From: Vibrio cyclitrophicus
Lineage (GTDB): Bacteria > Pseudomonadota > Gammaproteobacteria > Enterobacterales > Vibrionaceae
Direction of reading: 5' to 3'
DNA length: 64,000 bases
Assembly (NCBI GenBank): GCA_023206055.1
Contig: CP065367.1
Location: 1,116,001 to 1,180,000, forward strand
Shown: positions 61,797 through 64,000 of the stretch, in pieces
Layout of the letters: every line of letters starts with the position of its first letter
Position numbering within the stretch: position 1 is the first letter of the stretch
The notes under the pieces: model-generated
Databases searched by the model: none
What the model saw: the letters and a program-made list of their open reading frames with translations, nothing else
Told to the model about the DNA's origin: nothing
Translations under genes and position numbers: made by a program

Positions 61797-63569
61797 ATGT
61801 ACAACCAAAAGTACGCCATCTACCAAGTTTTTACGCGTTTATTTGGTAATAAAAACACTCAACATGTTCCATGGGGCACAATCGAACAAAACGGCGTCGG
61901 CAAGTTCAGTGATTTTACAGATAAAGCGCTGTCGGAAATTCGTAAACTCGGAATAACTCACATTTGGTATACCGGAGTGCCACATCATGCACTCATCAAT
62001 GATTACAAACACCTTGGTATTTCAGACGATCACCCGAGCGTGGTAAAAGGCCGTGCAGGCTCACCTTATGCCGTCAAAGATTATTACTCAGTAAACCCAG
62101 ATCTCGCCGACAGCCCCGAGCGCCGGCAGGAAGAATTTGAGGCATTAATCAAAAGAAGCCACGACAACAGCTTAAAGGTGATCATCGATATCGTCCCTAA
62201 CCATGTTGCACGCCATTATAAAGGCTTAAACAACCCAGAGGGAGTCAGTGACTTTGGCGCTCACGATGACGCTACGCTTGAATATCACCGAGACAATAAC
62301 TTCTACTACATTCCCAACAGCGCCTTTGAATTGCCAGACATAGAGCCCACCTTTACCCCGCTTGATGGTGAACAACACCCTAACCTACGCTCACCGTATA
62401 TCGAGATACCAGCCAAATGGACAGGTAACGGCTCACGCTTGGCTAAGCCTGATTTCGACGATTGGTATGAAACCTTGAAGATCAATTACGGCGTGCGTCC
62501 AGACGGTTCAAAAGACTTCCCTAAGTTACCAAGTGACTATGCCCAACGCGACTACCATGACCACTACCATTTCTGGGAGTCTATCGATGTGCCTAACTCT
62601 TGGGTTAAGTTCCGAGATATCGCCTTGTTCTGGTTAGACAAAGGCGTTGATGGGTTCCGCTACGATATGGCTGAAATGGTGCCTGTCGAGTTCTGGAGTT
62701 ACCTCAACTCATCGATAAAGATGAAAGACCAAGATGCCTTTTTAATGGCTGAGGTGTACCAACCTCACTTGTACCGCGACTATATTCACGTAGGAAAAAT
62801 GGACTACCTGTACGATAAGGTTGATCTTTATGACGGTCTAAAAGACATCATGCAAGGCAAGGCATTAACGGCTATCATCCCCAAGATCCAACATCAAATG
62901 ATGGATATTGAACACCACATGCTGCACTTCTTGGATAACCATGATGAGCAACGCATCGCTTCTCCCGAGTTTGTTGGTAATCCTAATATTGCTAAGCCTG
63001 CAATGATCGTCAGCGCGTTATTAAGCAGTTCACCAACCATGATCTATTTTGGACAAGAAGTTGGCGAACCGGGAGCTGAAGATGCAGGCTTTGGACAACC
63101 CTCACGTACCTCTATATTCGATTACATCGGAGTCCCACAACACCAAAAATGGATGAACAATGGCGCGTTCGATGGCGAGTTACTAGACGATAACGAAAAG
63201 CAACTACGTCACTTCTATCAAAAAGTATTGAATTTTTCGCTTGAGCACTCGTCGATAACAGGTGATTACCAAGACTTACACCAGTGCAATAACTTGAGTG
63301 ATTCAGTCTACGCATTTCTGCGCTTTGACCACCAAGAGCTCACCATTGTTGCCGCAAATTTCAGCCAGCACATCACAGAGAGTATTCACTTGAAGGTTCC
63401 AAGTGATGTCATCCAAAAACTCAAAATAGCGGATGGCAATTACTTGCTCAATGAATATATTGAGGGCGTTCGCCAACAAGTGTTCACTGTTGAAAATAGC
63501 ATCGGCAATTTTAATATCGAATTAAAACCGCTCGCATCTTTGGTTTGGGTATTATCGCTAGATGAATAA
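61797..63569 (+). CDS. GH13 alpha-amylase-family glycosidase, cytoplasmic
   Basis: A 590-residue enzyme with no signal peptide. Glycoside hydrolase 13 blocks are VIIDIVPNHV (region I), GVDGFRYDMAEM (nucleophile Asp), FLMAEVYQP (acid Glu) and HFLDNHDEQR (transition-state Asp), followed by a C-terminal beta domain. It probably acts on imported maltodextrins or internal glucan, complementing the malPQ-glgB enzymes elsewhere in the window. I start at ATG 61797 (AAAGGA upstream) rather than the frame to 61692. Confidence 0.9.
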   Translation: MYNQKYAIYQVFTRLFGNKNTQHVPWGTIEQNGVGKFSDFTDKALSEIRKLGITHIWYTGVPHHALINDYKHLGISDDHPSVVKGRAGSPYAVKDYYSVNPDLADSPERRQEEFEALIKRSHDNSLKVIIDIVPNHVARHYKGLNNPEGVSDFGAHDDATLEYHRDNNFYYIPNSAFELPDIEPTFTPLDGEQHPNLRSPYIEIPAKWTGNGSRLAKPDFDDWYETLKINYGVRPDGSKDFPKLPSDYAQRDYHDHYHFWESIDVPNSWVKFRDIALFWLDKGVDGFRYDMAEMVPVEFWSYLNSSIKMKDQDAFLMAEVYQPHLYRDYIHVGKMDYLYDKVDLYDGLKDIMQGKALTAIIPKIQHQMMDIEHHMLHFLDNHDEQRIASPEFVGNPNIAKPAMIVSALLSSSPTMIYFGQEVGEPGAEDAGFGQPSRTSIFDYIGVPQHQKWMNNGAFDGELLDDNEKQLRHFYQKVLNFSLEHSSITGDYQDLHQCNNLSDSVYAFLRFDHQELTIVAANFSQHITESIHLKVPSDVIQKLKIADGNYLLNEYIEGVRQQVFTVENSIGNFNIELKPLASLVWVLSLDE

Positions 63570-63921
63570 TCTATCGATCAATATTAGTGACCGAACAACC
63601 ATTATCATCCCTATTGATAATTAACTTAATTCCTAAGTTAAATTAACAGTCTCTCAATTCGATACCTTCCTCACATTAATAAGGATGAGCTCTCATCCTT
63701 ATTATCTACTCCTAGCTTCTACGCCTTAGGCTATTAATATCGAACATATGAGCTATTGGTCCAATTAATTTAACTTAAACCAAATACAAAGCGTGATACT
63801 GACTCTAGGTTTCCTATTTTTACGTATTAAAAATAACTTTACATATAGCCATCACAAATAGTTGGCCATCATTCAGACTAGGATATTCATCTTCATAAAA
63901 AGTGAAATATGGATATCAAAC
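63570..63921. other. Intergenic, about 350 bp, with two inverted repeats
   Basis: Holds TTAACTTA/TAAGTTAA (63621-63641) and the hairpin at 63678-63703. AT-rich; no coding sequence or recognised operator. Confidence 0.55.
63678..63703 (+). terminator. Perfect 12-bp inverted repeat after the amylase gene
   Basis: AATAAGGATGAG/CTCATCCTTATT around a 2-base centre, about 110 bases past the stop. It lacks a T-run, so it is a weak terminator or a dimeric protein site. Confidence 0.45.
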
Positions 63922-64000
63922 GTGAACAACATAAATATTAATAAGAACATCACTCTACAACGCACCTTCGACATTACAAAAAAGAGAAGCTTTAAGCGTT
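63922..64000 (+). CDS. Possible start of a gene cut by the window end
   Basis: A GTG-initiated frame open to the last base (26 codons, VNNININKNITLQR, basic end KKRSFKR). There is no clear Shine-Dalgarno. The basic stretch could precede a signal sequence outside the window. It could equally be chance. Confidence 0.25.
   Translation, partial: MNNININKNITLQRTFDITKKRSFKR

Overview
The window looks like the origin-proximal part of the second (smaller) chromosome of a Vibrio, probably a marine species of the Splendidus/Harveyi type. Four things support this. (i) There is a complete Qrr quorum-sensing small RNA gene with a sigma-54 promoter and LuxO boxes. (ii) The gene neighbourhoods pst2 / GAF-GGDEF / chemoreceptor, deoD, lpp, malPQ-glgB-malT and the DUF368 gene are ones I associate with V. 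cholerae chromosome II. (iii) One 15-mer at 58975-58989 matches the chromosome-II centromere consensus parS2. (iv) The window carries typical Vibrio secreted enzymes (thermolabile haemolysin, lipase with foldase). No rRNA, tRNA, prophage, complete insertion sequence or CRISPR array was seen. Species assignment is inference.

Layout. 1-2.4 kb: end of a Bat (aerotolerance-type) operon, with a truncated VWA/TPR protein and BatD. 2.5-10.8 kb: a GAF-GAF-GGDEF diguanylate cyclase, the pstSCAB phosphate importer behind tandem Pho boxes, and a chemoreceptor. 10.8-14.5 kb: lipase plus foldase, divergent from a GDSL phospholipase/haemolysin. 14.5-18.8 kb: a DEAD-box helicase, Braun lipoprotein convergent with an L,D-transpeptidase, and deoD. 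18.8-23.5 kb: an unrecognised tandem zinc-ribbon protein with transposase-like features, then two translationally coupled TPR/GGDEF paralogues, the first of which has a destroyed active site. 23.5-30.3 kb: a DMT transporter, a DUF3302/HlyD pair, a complete ECF vitamin-type transporter and a TetR regulator. 30.3-40.9 kb: the maltodextrin/glycogen locus glgB-malQ-malP, divergent from malT, with CRP and MalT-like sites between. 40.9-41.2 kb: the qrr gene. 41.4-47.4 kb: a DUF368 undecaprenyl-phosphate translocase, a small copper-delivery operon (SCO1, PCuAC), an unexplained structured leader region, a second RsgA GTPase and SstT. 47.4-59 kb: a Sel1 protein, then the tetrathionate module: two-component system ttrSR, reductase ttrBCA and the cytochromes tsdBA. 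59-64 kb: LysR and Lrp regulators, a RhtB exporter, a DUF1294 protein and a GH13 amylase.

How the genes work together. The most coherent system is the sulfur-respiration module. TtrS/TtrR should sense tetrathionate. The same 18-bp sequence, centred on a perfect palindrome, lies about 60-70 bp upstream of both ttrB and tsdB, so one regulator probably drives both the molybdenum reductase and the haem-based TsdA. An FNR-like box adds oxygen control at ttrB. The maltodextrin enzymes form a second system (phosphorylase, glucanotransferase, branching enzyme) under MalT/CRP, with a cytoplasmic-type amylase far downstream. The least explained parts are the zinc-ribbon/TPR/GGDEF cluster at 18.8-23.5 kb and the structured leader at 44.2-44.6 kb.
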